64,000 bases of DNA, from contig JACKOX010000003.1 of the NCBI GenBank assembly GCA_024233975.1, positions 62,001 through 126,000 of the forward strand. Reading direction: 5' to 3'. This document shows, piece after piece, positions 43,137 to 52,513 of this stretch; position 1 is the first letter of the stretch; each line of letters starts with the position of its first letter. This DNA comes from Rhodanobacteraceae bacterium (lineage in GTDB: Bacteria > Pseudomonadota > Gammaproteobacteria > Xanthomonadales > Xanthomonadaceae). The position numbers and the translations under genes were made by a program. The notes under the pieces were generated by a model. It had not been told where the DNA came from. It saw nothing but the letters and a program-made list of their open reading frames with translations, and did not search any database.

Positions 43137-45381
43137 CCACCTGCACGGCATCCACGCGCTGGAAGCCGCGGGGGAGCATGTTGCCGCGGGCGGCGCGTTT
43201 GCCGGCGTAGGCGTCGAGGTCCGCAGGTTTCAGGATCAGCTTGCGCTGGCCGCAGTAGAGGACGAGTTCGCCGCGTTCCGGAACGCTGGCGACGGCGATG
43301 ACGCGTTCGTCGCCGGATTTCAGCTTGGCTGGTGGCACGTTGATCAGCTTGTTGCCTTTGCCGCGATCCAGTTCCGGCAGTTCGGCGATGGGGAACACCA
43401 GCAGGTGGCCGGCCGAGGTGATGGCGGCGACGCGGTCGGTCTTGGCGTTGTACACCGCCACTGGTGGCAGCACCGCTGCGCCGGCCGGCGGGTTGATCAG
43501 CTGCTTGCCAGCCTTCTGGCGGCCGACGAAGTTTTCGAACTTGGTGACGAAGCCGTAACCGTGGCCCGAGGCCAGCAGCCAGCGCTGGTCGTTGTCGGCA
43601 ATCGCTGCGCCGATGAACTGCGCGCCAGATGGCGGCGAGAAACGGCCTGACAGCGGTTCACCATTGCCGCGCGCCGAGGGCAGGCCGTGCGCCAGCGTGG
43701 AATAGGCGCGTCCGGTGCTGTCGAGGAAAGCCGCCTGCTGGTTGCTGCGACCGCGCGCGTAGTGCTGCAGGGCGTCGCCTTCGCGGTAGGACAGCGAGGC
43801 CGGGTCGATGTCGTGCCCCTTGGCGGCGCGAATCCAGCCCTTCTGCGACAGCACGACGGTGACCGGCTCACTGGCCATCAGGTCGGTTTCGTTTAGTGCC
43901 TGCGCGGCCTCGCGTTCGACCAGCGGCGAGCGGCGATCATCGCCGTGGCGTTTGGCGTCAGCTTCCAGTTCCTGCTTGATCAGCTTCTTGAGCTTGGCCT
44001 TGGATCCCAGCGTGGCTTCGAGCTGCTTGCGCTCCTGCGCCAGGTCTTCCTGTTCGCCGCGGATCTTCATTTCCTCGAGCCGCGCCAGCTGGCGCAGCTT
44101 GGTATCGAGAACATAGTTGGCCTGTTCGTCGCTGAGGCCGAAGCGCGCCATCAGGACGGGCTTGGGCTCGTCCTCGGTGCGGATGATGCGGATCACCTCG
44201 TCGATGTTGAGGAAGGCGATCAGCAGGCCGTCGAGCAGGTGCAGGCGACGCTCGACCTTGTCCAGGCGGTGCTTGAGGCGACGGGTGACGGTGTCGCTGC
44301 GGAACTGCAGCCACTCGGTCAGGAGTCGCTTCAGATTCTTGACCTGCGGGCGGCCATCGAGGCCGATCAGGTTCATGTTGACCCGGTAGCTCTTTTCGAG
44401 ATCCGTGGTCGCGTAGAGGTGGCCCATCAGGCTGTCGATGTCGACGCGGTTGCTGCGCGGCACCAGCACCAGGCGCACCGGGTTCTGGTGGTCGGATTCG
44501 TCGCGCAGGTCTTCCAGCCACGGCAGCTTCTTGGCGCGCATCTGCTGGGCGATCTGCTCCAGCACCTTGGACGGGCTGACCTGGTGTGGCAGCGCCGTCA
44601 CCACGATGTTGTTCTGCTCGCGCGCGAAAACGGCGCGGGCGCGCACGCTGCCGTTGCCGGTTTCGTAGATGTCGAGCAGGTCGGCGCGCGGCGTGATGAT
44701 CTCTGCCGCAGTGGGGTAGTCCGGGCCACGCACGTGCTCGCAGAGATCGCGCACCGTGGCGTCGGGATCGTCGATCAACCTGATGCAGGCGCTGACCACT
44801 TCGCGCAGGTTGTGCGGCGGCACGTCGGTAGCCATGCCGACCGCGATGCCGGTGGTGCCGTTGAGCAGGATGTGCGGCACGCGCGCCGGCAGCCAGGTGG
44901 GTTCTTCCAGCGTGCCGTCGAAGTTGGCGGTCCACTCCACCGTGCCCTGGCCCAGTTCGCCCAGCAGCAGTTCGCTGATCGGCGACAGCTTGGACTCCGT
45001 ATAGCGCATCGCCGCGAAGCTCTTCGGATCGTCAGCTGAGCCGAAGTTGCCTTGGCCGTCGACCAGCGGGTAGCGGAAGCTGAAGGGCTGCGCCATCAGC
45101 ACCATCGCCTCGTAGCAGGCCGAATCGCCGTGAGGATGGAACTTGCCGATCACGTCACCGACGGTACGCGCGGACTTCTTGGGCTTGGACGTGGCCGAGA
45201 GCCCCAGCTCGCTCATCGAGTAGATGATGCGCCGCTGCACCGGCTTCAGGCCGTCGCCGACAAAGGGCAGGGCGCGGTCGAGAACGACGTACATCGAGTA
45301 GTCGAGGTAGGCGCGTTCGGCGTATTCGGCGATGGGGATCTGTTCGAAGCCGTGGAAGGCGGCGCGGGTGATGTCGGTCAT
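43126..45381 (-). CDS. parC: DNA topoisomerase IV subunit A
   Basis: A 751-residue type IIA topoisomerase subunit that decatenates sister chromosomes with ParE. The catalytic tyrosine is Y127 (AAMRYTESKLS). The quinolone-resistance region 'GKFHPHGDSACYEAM' keeps D86, S87 and E91, the sensitive-type residues (E. coli D79, S80, E84; constant offset of 7). 'TTGIAVGMATDVPPHNLREV' and the C-terminal beta-pinwheel are present. parE is not adjacent. Confidence 0.96.
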   Translation of the reverse strand: MTDITRAAFHGFEQIPIAEYAERAYLDYSMYVVLDRALPFVGDGLKPVQRRIIYSMSELGLSATSKPKKSARTVGDVIGKFHPHGDSACYEAMVLMAQPFSFRYPLVDGQGNFGSADDPKSFAAMRYTESKLSPISELLLGELGQGTVEWTANFDGTLEEPTWLPARVPHILLNGTTGIAVGMATDVPPHNLREVVSACIRLIDDPDATVRDLCEHVRGPDYPTAAEIITPRADLLDIYETGNGSVRARAVFAREQNNIVVTALPHQVSPSKVLEQIAQQMRAKKLPWLEDLRDESDHQNPVRLVLVPRSNRVDIDSLMGHLYATTDLEKSYRVNMNLIGLDGRPQVKNLKRLLTEWLQFRSDTVTRRLKHRLDKVERRLHLLDGLLIAFLNIDEVIRIIRTEDEPKPVLMARFGLSDEQANYVLDTKLRQLARLEEMKIRGEQEDLAQERKQLEATLGSKAKLKKLIKQELEADAKRHGDDRRSPLVEREAAQALNETDLMASEPVTVVLSQKGWIRAAKGHDIDPASLSYREGDALQHYARGRSNQQAAFLDSTGRAYSTLAHGLPSARGNGEPLSGRFSPPSGAQFIGAAIADNDQRWLLASGHGYGFVTKFENFVGRQKAGKQLINPPAGAAVLPPVAVYNAKTDRVAAITSAGHLLVFPIAELPELDRGKGNKLINVPPAKLKSGDERVIAVASVPERGELVLYCGQRKLILKPADLDAYAGKRAARGNMLPRGFQRVDAVQVEAG

Positions 45382-45481
45382 TCAGGACGTGCTTGATGGT
45401 GGTTCAAGCCGCCGATTGTAACGGGAGCCGTCTCGCAGGCGGAGACATGCGCTGCCCGCAAGGGAAATTGGGACCCCGCAG

Positions 45482-46558
45482 TCAGCCGCTGGGCAGGCCG
45501 CCGGTACGCTCCAGCGCTTCCACGCGCAGCTGCTCGTTGGCATCGAAGCCGGATTCGCGCAGCCGGTTCAGCGCCTGCTGGCGCGCGTCAGGGCTGAGCG
45601 AAGCGTCATCGAGGATGCGCTGGCGGGCGCTGGCGTAGTCGCCGAGGCGACGATCCCAATCGGCACGCTGCTGGTCGAGTGCGGCCAGACGGTCGGCGGC
45701 GTCTTCGCCCCACAGCGCCGCGCGCTCTTCGTGGCGAGTGGCTGCGTCCATATCGAGCTGGTCGAACTGCTCGGTCTGTTCTTCGGCCAGTCGCGCGGCG
45801 TTGGCTTCGTCGCGGCTTTCGCGCTCGGAGGGCGAGCGCTGTTGATCCAGTTCGGCCAATTGCCGCGAGCGTTCGACTTCGCTGAGGTCGGGATTGGTCT
45901 CGATGGCGCGACGGGCGATGGTGTCAGCCAGCAGGCTGTTCTCCTCACCGAAAAGTGAGTCAGCCGCGTCCCCGAACCACGCGTGCTGCAGTTCCCGCAG
46001 TGCGGCGAGGCGTGCGGCCGGATCGTCGGGCAGGCTGCTGTTTTCCAGCGCCTGGCGCAGGCCGATATAGCGATCGAAGGTATCCAGCGCGGCATCGGCA
46101 ATGGCGTTGCCGTGTTGCTCGCGCAGGTCACCTTCGAGCAGGCGGCGAATCTCGGCGGGGCTGAATTCGCCGCTGAGGCTCAGGTAGTAGTCGAAGCGAC
46201 GCAGCAGTTCGGCATCGAGCCGCAGTTGGCCATTACCGTCCAGCGCGACGTCACCGTCCACGTCGCTGCCACGCAGCGAGCTGTGATGGAGGCGTTCTCG
46301 CAGTGCAGCGAGTTGCGCGTCGTCCGCTTCGGACTGCGGTGTGACGACGATGGGCTTCGCAGATTCGGCACGTCCTAGCTGAGGCGTAGTCGCCGCGGGC
46401 GCGTTACCGGGTTCCACCGGTGAAGGCGATGCCGTCGCGTCGGCGGTCCTCGAAGGCTGGTGCGTGGTCCACCAGAACAGACCGAGGGCGACAAGGGCGG
46501 CGCCCAGCAGGACGCCGCCCCGTCGAAATCGCCGTCGGCTAGTGGCAGCACTCGACAT
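45482..46558 (-). CDS. lipase-specific foldase (lipase chaperone)
   Basis: A 358-residue steric chaperone anchored in the inner membrane by one N-terminal helix ('GGVLLGAALVALGLFWWTT'), with a Pro/Ala-rich linker and a periplasmic helical domain that wraps around the lipase. The family motif 'LLRRFDYYLSLSGE' (R-x-x-F-D-Y-Y) is intact, after 'SLRGSDVDGDVALDGNGQL'. The long Gln/Glu/Arg-rich helices fit LifO/Lif. It starts 10 bp after the lipase stop, the usual lip-lif order. Confidence 0.92.
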   Translation of the reverse strand: MSSAATSRRRFRRGGVLLGAALVALGLFWWTTHQPSRTADATASPSPVEPGNAPAATTPQLGRAESAKPIVVTPQSEADDAQLAALRERLHHSSLRGSDVDGDVALDGNGQLRLDAELLRRFDYYLSLSGEFSPAEIRRLLEGDLREQHGNAIADAALDTFDRYIGLRQALENSSLPDDPAARLAALRELQHAWFGDAADSLFGEENSLLADTIARRAIETNPDLSEVERSRQLAELDQQRSPSERESRDEANAARLAEEQTEQFDQLDMDAATRHEERAALWGEDAADRLAALDQQRADWDRRLGDYASARQRILDDASLSPDARQQALNRLRESGFDANEQLRVEALERTGGLPSG

Positions 46559-46568
46559 GCGAGGAAGC

Positions 46569-47510
46569 TCAGAGCCCGGCGTTCTTCAGCCGGTTGGCGT
46601 GCGCGCGCAGCACCGATTTCGGACTTGAGGCGAACCAGCTGGTCAGGCCGAACACCTGGTTGACCTCGTCGAGGTGGTTCCAGCCGTAGTCGTCACGCAG
46701 CACCACGCCCATGTGCGAGGAGCACTGGCCAACCAGGCCATCGTTCTGCTCCCAGCCGAAGAACAGGCTGCTGGCGCCGAGCAGAGGGTCGCTGGCATCG
46801 AGCACGTGCGTCAGCACCGAGGTGCCGCCCCAGGAGTAGTAGCGGATGCCGTTGACCTTGGACGCGCCCTGGCCGCAGCTGCTGGTCGGGATGCCCTGCG
46901 GGAAACGCGCGTTGAAGTCCGCCGCGCCATCGCTACTCAGCGACACCAGCGCACCCAGCGCGTCCTGCGGGTCGTTGTTGCCGGACATCACCGCGATGAA
47001 GGTCGACAGCGCGTTGACGAAGCCGGCGACCAGCGCACGGCCGGTCGAGCCGGGCGGGAAGGTCGTCGAGAGGCCGTCGGCCACTGCACTGCCCTTGTGC
47101 GGGCTGCCGATGCTGGTCACCGAGGCGACAAGGTCAGGACGCACGGCCGCGACGTAGCGGATGGTCGGCCCGCCGTGGCTGTGACCAACCAGGTTGAACT
47201 TCTGGTAGCCATAGATGGCGCGCAGGTTGTCGAGGTCGCGGATCAGCTGCTCGCCGCGGACTTCGCTGTAGTTGCTGGCCGAGTAGCTGGCCACGAACAC
47301 GCGGGCACCGCCGGAACGCAGGCTGGACGGCATGCCGTACCAGTAGTCGTAGACGCCGAGGATGGAGTCGAAGCCCAGCAGGCCGTGCGCCAGCACGATC
47401 GGATAGCGGGTCTGCGTGTAGGTCGAGGCCTGCGCCGATGGCGCCAGCGTGACGAACAGCGATAGGCAGAGCAGGGCCGCGGCAGTGCGGCCGAAAAGAC
47501 GTCGAAGCAT
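46569..47510 (-). CDS. secreted triacylglycerol lipase (family I.1/I.2)
   Basis: A 313-residue lipase. ATG 47510 follows GGGAGG; the frame is open far upstream without meaning. A Sec signal peptide ends at APSAQA. The triad is S111 (GHSHGG), D257 (QNDGLVG) and H279 (WNHLDEVN); D281 is the calcium ligand position, and C212-C263 the conserved disulfide. 'YPIVLAHGLLGFDSI' is the oxyanion region. It closely resembles Pseudomonas LipA, which is folded by Lif in the periplasm and secreted by the type II system; neither T2SS gene is in the window. Confidence 0.95.
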   Translation of the reverse strand: MLRRLFGRTAAALLCLSLFVTLAPSAQASTYTQTRYPIVLAHGLLGFDSILGVYDYWYGMPSSLRSGGARVFVASYSASNYSEVRGEQLIRDLDNLRAIYGYQKFNLVGHSHGGPTIRYVAAVRPDLVASVTSIGSPHKGSAVADGLSTTFPPGSTGRALVAGFVNALSTFIAVMSGNNDPQDALGALVSLSSDGAADFNARFPQGIPTSSCGQGASKVNGIRYYSWGGTSVLTHVLDASDPLLGASSLFFGWEQNDGLVGQCSSHMGVVLRDDYGWNHLDEVNQVFGLTSWFASSPKSVLRAHANRLKNAGL

Positions 47511-47743
47511 GATCCCTCCCCAGGTCATGTCGTTGGTTGGACTATCCGTTGGCGCCTCCCGCGCCGCGTGGCGAATCCCTTCGCGTCGGTTCATTCCCCT
47601 GTTCTGACGTCGGACCACCAGGCGATAGTCAAACGCATGAATCAAACATACGTTCGAATTGTGACCGCCGTCAAGAACTGCTTTGATTCGGTCTGGCGAT
47701 GGGCGCTGGTAGACTCGGGACTTCGTCGCGATTGCTGCTTCCC

Positions 47744-48331
47744 ATGCACAACAGCCAGCCCGCATCCACGGCGACGCTGATCGGGCGTATCCACGCCGGA
47801 CACAGTGAGGCTCGCGACGAACTGTTCGCGCGCTGCCTGCCGATGCTTCGCCGCTTTGCACGGGGGCGCCTGCCCACCGGACGGCGCGATCTCGCCGAGA
47901 CGGAAGATCTGGTCCAGCTGACGCTGATGCGTGCACTCAACCGGCTGGACGACTTCGATGCCCGCGGACGCGGCGCCTTCTTTGCCTACCTGCGCACCGT
48001 GATGCTGAACGCCGTGCGCGAGGAGCTGCGGCGCCTGCAGCGGCATCCGCATGTCGATGGCGAACCGGATGAGCATGCCAGCGCTGGGACGCTATCCGGA
48101 GACCTGATCGAAGACAGCGTGGTCGCCAACGCGATCGGCGGCGAGACGCTGGCGGCCTACGAGCAGGCACTGGAAAAACTGGACGAACGCCAGCGGCAAG
48201 CAGTGATCCTGCGCGTGGAGTTCGATCTCAGCTATGCGGAGATCGCACTGGAGCTCGACTGTCCTTCGGCGGACGCGGCGCGGATGCAGGTTGCCCGTGC
48301 CCTCAAACGGGTGGCGGAACTGATGCCCTGA
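47744..48331 (+). CDS. ECF RNA polymerase sigma factor
   Basis: A 195-residue sigma factor. ATG 47744 begins just before region 2; ATG 47699 in frame is possible. Region 2 has 'ETEDLVQLTLMRALNRLDDF' and region 4 'LDERQRQAVILRVEFDLSYA' plus 'EIALELDCPSADAARMQVAR'. No anti-sigma gene is adjacent. The next genes encode an exported propeller protein and a membrane Ser/Thr kinase, an arrangement seen for ECF groups controlled by kinases. It is divergent from the lipase genes, with a 233-bp shared upstream region. Confidence 0.9.
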   Translation: MHNSQPASTATLIGRIHAGHSEARDELFARCLPMLRRFARGRLPTGRRDLAETEDLVQLTLMRALNRLDDFDARGRGAFFAYLRTVMLNAVREELRRLQRHPHVDGEPDEHASAGTLSGDLIEDSVVANAIGGETLAAYEQALEKLDERQRQAVILRVEFDLSYAEIALELDCPSADAARMQVARALKRVAELMP

Positions 48332-48428
48332 ACGTTCGTTTCGTCGCTGCCCGGCATTCAACCCGGAGTGGCGATCTGCCATCTGTCGTCCGGAGGCGAG
48401 GTAATTGAACAAGAGGAGGGAGGTTCAC

Positions 48429-50210
48429 ATGCAGCGTATCGTTTTCCGCATGCTGGCTGGTGCCATGCTGGCCGGCGTCGCACCATTCGCCGCGGCGATT
48501 TCGCCGGGCGTGGTGATTACCCAGCTCAGTGACATCCAGCAGCCGAATGGCGATGCCGCCGGGCTCAAGGTGTCGGCCAATGGCGCTACCCTCTGTTTCG
48601 TTGCGGATCGTGATACCGACGAGGCAAATGAGCTGTTCTGCAGCGATAGCGGCAATCCACAGACGGCGACACGGATCAGCGGTCTGCTGCCGTCCGGGAG
48701 CGCTGCCACCTATGTGACTCTGAGCAGTGATGGTTCGACGGTGTACTACCTCGCGCCGGAGCTGAATGGCAACAAGGTGGAACTGTTCCGCGCACCGACC
48801 GATGGCAGCAGTCCGGCAACCCGCTTGAATGCCCAGCTGCTTCCGCCGGATGGCGATGTCAAAAGCTTCGAACTGCTGGAAGCTCAGCAGAAGGTGATTT
48901 ACAGCGCCGCCGCGGAAACCGACAACGTCTTCGAACTGTATGTGGTCGATCTGGCGATGCCGGGGCAGGCGACCAAGCTGAGCGGGCCGGTAGTGGCCTC
49001 GGGAACCGGCGTCAAGCAGTTCCGCTTCGACGAAAGCACGTCACGCGTCTACTACACGTCCGAGCAGCAGGAGGTCGACAAGATCGAACTCTATGGCAAC
49101 GCGCTGGCCGGCGGTGCGTTGGTAAAGCTGAATGCACCGATCAACAGCGGCGAGTTCATCGGCTCCTTTGGATTCATTCCGGGTGGCGCGCAGATCCAGT
49201 ATCGCGTGGTGCCGACCACCGGTCCGCTCAACACGTGGGTGGCTTCGGCGACGCAGTCGGGCACCGCCTGGCGGCTGAATCAGACGCTGCAGTCCAATGG
49301 TTCAGCCACAGTGGTGACCACGTCGCCCGATGCCAGTCGCATCGTGTTCGTCGCCGATGCCACGGTCGACAGCCGTTTCGGCCTGTATTCGCGGGCGCTG
49401 GACGGCAGTGAGCCACTGCCGGTCACTATCGACAGCGCGATCATCGAGTTCCCGCCGATGACCCTGAACACACTGCCACGGGTGGACTATCTCGACGACA
49501 ACACACTGCTTTACGTGGATGCCTACAACAATGACGGCATCGGCAAGCTGGTCACCCGGGATGACGAGGCTGCCAGCAGCCCGACGGTGCTGAGCGGTTC
49601 GCTGGATGTCGGCGACTACCGGATTGCGGGTAATCGTGGCGAGGCGGTGGTTGCCTACGATGCTGCTGGCGTTTCGAACCTGGCCAGGGTGGCGCTGGAC
49701 GCCAGCGGCGCCACGCCGTTGACGTCGATTGTGGCCAACGCCGGCGTCATCGCGCTGTCTTCCATCGATCCCGCCGGGCGCTACTGGGTGTATCTCGCCG
49801 ATCCCACGGTTCCTGATCGCCGCGAACTGTTCCGGATCGATCTGGATGCTCCCGGCGTGACCACGCTCAGCTCGACGGCGAGCGGTTTTCTCGGCGTGAA
49901 TCGGGCCTCCGCCAGGTCGGTGGTCGACGGCGGCTGGGTCTGCTTCGACGAGGACCATTTCTCCAGCATGACGCTGATCAGTCGCTGGGTGCTTCGCTGC
50001 ACCGGTCGTACCGGTGTGCCAGTCAGGGACATGGCACAGATGAGCGCCTCGATCATCAGCTCGGTCGAGCGCAACTACAGCGAGATCCTGCCGGCACCGG
50101 ACACGCCGGATCGGGTCTTCTACGCTGCCGACATACCAAACGACGACCAGTACGAGGCCTACCAGTCCGAGATCAACACCTTGCTGTTCGCGAACGGGTT
50201 CGAAGACTGA
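48429..50210 (+). CDS. exported TolB-like beta-propeller with LFANGFED tag
   Basis: A 593-residue protein. ATG 48429 follows AGGAGGGAGG. The signal peptide is MQRIVFRMLAGAMLAGVAPFAAA. At least five blade-like repeats of the form 'xELF-x3-L/D-x-G' can be seen ('KVELFRAPTDGSSPATRLNA', 'FELYVVDLAMPGQATKLSG', 'KIELYGNALAGGALVKLNA', 'FGLYSRALDGSEPLPV', 'RRELFRIDLDAPGVTTLSS'), as in TolB/WD40-like propellers. It ends LFANGFED. It lies between the ECF sigma gene and the kinase gene and is 10 bp from the latter. It may be a periplasmic input for the kinase, which is inference. Confidence 0.82.
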   Translation: MQRIVFRMLAGAMLAGVAPFAAAISPGVVITQLSDIQQPNGDAAGLKVSANGATLCFVADRDTDEANELFCSDSGNPQTATRISGLLPSGSAATYVTLSSDGSTVYYLAPELNGNKVELFRAPTDGSSPATRLNAQLLPPDGDVKSFELLEAQQKVIYSAAAETDNVFELYVVDLAMPGQATKLSGPVVASGTGVKQFRFDESTSRVYYTSEQQEVDKIELYGNALAGGALVKLNAPINSGEFIGSFGFIPGGAQIQYRVVPTTGPLNTWVASATQSGTAWRLNQTLQSNGSATVVTTSPDASRIVFVADATVDSRFGLYSRALDGSEPLPVTIDSAIIEFPPMTLNTLPRVDYLDDNTLLYVDAYNNDGIGKLVTRDDEAASSPTVLSGSLDVGDYRIAGNRGEAVVAYDAAGVSNLARVALDASGATPLTSIVANAGVIALSSIDPAGRYWVYLADPTVPDRRELFRIDLDAPGVTTLSSTASGFLGVNRASARSVVDGGWVCFDEDHFSSMTLISRWVLRCTGRTGVPVRDMAQMSASIISSVERNYSEILPAPDTPDRVFYAADIPNDDQYEAYQSEINTLLFANGFED

Positions 50211-50220
50211 GGTCGCCCGG

Positions 50221-52476
50221 ATGTCCGCGTCGCCAAGTGACCCGACCGATGCGGCCGAACGCGGTCTGAGCGAGGCGGCGGAAAGCGTTGCGGATGGATA
50301 TGGTGTTGATGTCGCGGTCAACGTTGATGGTGAATCGGGCCGGGTAATGGGAAACCTGGCCAGATTGTCGGCGCTGCGCCAGGCATTCCGGCGACTCGAC
50401 CAGGATGGCGAAACGGACTTCGCTGGGGAAACGCGGGACTTGCCGCGCGAGTGGGGACACCTGCGCATCGCGGAGGCGCTGGGTCGCGGTGGCTTCGGTA
50501 CGGTGTACCGCGCCTACGATCCCCTGCTGGAGCGCGAGGTGGCGCTGAAGCTGCGTCGCGAGGATCGTTCCAACCAGGAAGCGTCGCCGGCGACCCGCGG
50601 CTATATCGACGAAGCCAGGCGGCTGGCGCGGGTTCGACATCCGAATGTGCTGGCCGTGCATGGCGCCGGTATCCACGACGGGCGCGCGGGCCTGTGGTCG
50701 GACCTGATCGAGGGCGAGAGCCTGGAGCAGCGGCTGTCGCGGGGCCCGCTGTCGCGTGACGAGCTGCTCGCGCTGGCGAGCCAGCTGCTGCAGGCCCTCC
50801 GCGCCATCCACGATGCTGGCCTCGTGCATGGCGACCTCAAGGCGGCCAACGTGATGTATGACGACGGGCGGGCCGTGCTCATGGACTTTGGTGCCGCCCA
50901 TGCCGTTGGCGAACGGCCGCGGCAAGGGTCGGTGGACTGCATGGCGCCGGAGCTGCTCGCCGGTGAGCGCGGCGATGCCCGCGGTGATCTGTATTCGCTG
51001 GGTGCGCTGCTGCGACGGGCTGCGGGGGCGGAAGATGGCCCCTCGCTGCGACGATGCCTGGGTCGCTCCTTTGCCGCACTGATCGAGGACCTGATGGCGA
51101 CGAAGCCGGATCACCGTCCGGAGGCCGCACAGGCCGCGCAACGATTGCAGGCGATCACGAGTGCGCCTGCACGCCGACGACGCAGGCTCGGCGTCGGGCT
51201 GGTTATTGGGAGCCTGCTGATTGGCCTGCTGGTCAGCCTGGTCGCGCTGCAACGCGTCCGCGAAGCGCGGGAGCGCAGCGACCGCATCAAGGAACTGCTG
51301 GTTTCCGGCATCCAGAACGCGGCGCCGACGCGGCAGACTGGCCCCGCGTCGCTGCAGACCATGCTGGATTATCTGGCCAGTGAAGCGCCGGAACGTCTCC
51401 AGGATTTCCCCGAAGCCCTTGCTGACATGCGCCTCGTCATCGGCTCCGGCATGGCGGATCTCGGTGAAGTCGAGGAAGGACTGTTGGTTGCGGAGGTCGG
51501 CCTGCAGGTGTTGCGGGAGCAGCCCGACGTCACCGATCTCCACCTTGCCAACGCCTACAACCTGGTGGCGATCATGCGCGGCAAGCTCGGCAGGACCGCG
51601 GACGCCCGGCAGGCGGCGGAGCAGGCCATCCACCTCTTGCAACAGCTGCCTGAAGGGGATCAGGGGCGGCGTGTTGGTCTGATCCGTACGCGCAGCCTGC
51701 TGGGCAACCTGCTTACCGACGAGGGCGACTGGCTGGGTGCCGTGGCCGCGCATCGCGCCAACCTCGCGGATCGCACCGCGTTGCTGGGTCCCGACGCCAC
51801 GGGGCTGGCGGTGGATGAATACAACCTGGGCACTGCGCAGACCACCTGCGGTGACTTCAAGGGCGCCTTGCAGAACCTGGAACGTGCCGCCGAGCGCCTG
51901 CGTGATGCTGGTGCCGCGGATTCCGCCCGCATGGCCTACGTGCTGCATGGGCAGGCCGTCGCGCTCTTGCGCCTTGGGCGGTTGGAGGCGTCTGCGGACA
52001 TGGCGGATCGCGCGGACGCCCTGTACCAGCGTGTTCTCGGTCCGCAGCATGTCTCGGCGATACGGCTGGCCATTTTCCGTACCGAGTGGCTGCGCCTGAG
52101 TGGCGAACCCGAGCAGGCCTACGCACGCTACCGGGAGCTTGTCGCCGATCCGGCAACGCAGGCGCTGCTGAATACCTCAATGCGGCTTTATGGCGTCGAC
52201 ATGCTCGTGGATGCCGGGCGCTATGCCGAAGCGCGGGTGGCGCTGGACGAGGTGCGTGCGAACCAGCGTCCGCTGGATTTGCCGTTGCAGCCGTATATCG
52301 ACGCTGTCCGTACGTGGATTGACGCGCAGGCAGACGACGGGGTATCGGCACCGCTTGACGCGACGACGGCCGCCGCGCGGATCCGCGCCGCCACGCTGCA
52401 CATGCGCGACAGCGGGTACGGCCAGCTTCCCCAGCTCGCGCGAATGGATGACTGGGTCGCCCGGCTGGATCGCTGA
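50221..52476 (+). CDS. transmembrane Ser/Thr protein kinase with TPR-like half
   Basis: A 751-residue protein. The cytosolic kinase domain spans ~80-315: glycine loop GRGGFG (88-93), K110 (VALKL), E131, catalytic HGD (203-205 in 'VHGDLKAANVM') and DFG-Asp D222. The catalytic loop is HGD rather than HRD, so it is a non-RD kinase. 'CMAPELLAGERGDARGDLYS' is the P+1/APE region. One TM helix is at ~324-344. The C-terminal ~400 residues are helical repeats of TPR character and would be periplasmic. It likely belongs with the upstream ECF sigma gene and the propeller gene in one unit. Confidence 0.92.
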   Translation: MSASPSDPTDAAERGLSEAAESVADGYGVDVAVNVDGESGRVMGNLARLSALRQAFRRLDQDGETDFAGETRDLPREWGHLRIAEALGRGGFGTVYRAYDPLLEREVALKLRREDRSNQEASPATRGYIDEARRLARVRHPNVLAVHGAGIHDGRAGLWSDLIEGESLEQRLSRGPLSRDELLALASQLLQALRAIHDAGLVHGDLKAANVMYDDGRAVLMDFGAAHAVGERPRQGSVDCMAPELLAGERGDARGDLYSLGALLRRAAGAEDGPSLRRCLGRSFAALIEDLMATKPDHRPEAAQAAQRLQAITSAPARRRRRLGVGLVIGSLLIGLLVSLVALQRVREARERSDRIKELLVSGIQNAAPTRQTGPASLQTMLDYLASEAPERLQDFPEALADMRLVIGSGMADLGEVEEGLLVAEVGLQVLREQPDVTDLHLANAYNLVAIMRGKLGRTADARQAAEQAIHLLQQLPEGDQGRRVGLIRTRSLLGNLLTDEGDWLGAVAAHRANLADRTALLGPDATGLAVDEYNLGTAQTTCGDFKGALQNLERAAERLRDAGAADSARMAYVLHGQAVALLRLGRLEASADMADRADALYQRVLGPQHVSAIRLAIFRTEWLRLSGEPEQAYARYRELVADPATQALLNTSMRLYGVDMLVDAGRYAEARVALDEVRANQRPLDLPLQPYIDAVRTWIDAQADDGVSAPLDATTAAARIRAATLHMRDSGYGQLPQLARMDDWVARLDR

Positions 52477-52513
52477 ACCAGGCGAAGCGGCCGCGCAGGG
52501 TCAGGCGGAGGCG

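Noticed and set aside
46999..47936. N-terminal extension of the lipase frame up to 47936
   Set aside because: The signal peptide and GGGAGG set the start at 47510; the extension would overlap the divergent sigma gene.
50173..52050. 625-codon minus-strand frame opposite the Ser/Thr kinase
   Set aside because: The kinase motifs are on the plus strand; this frame is a shadow.
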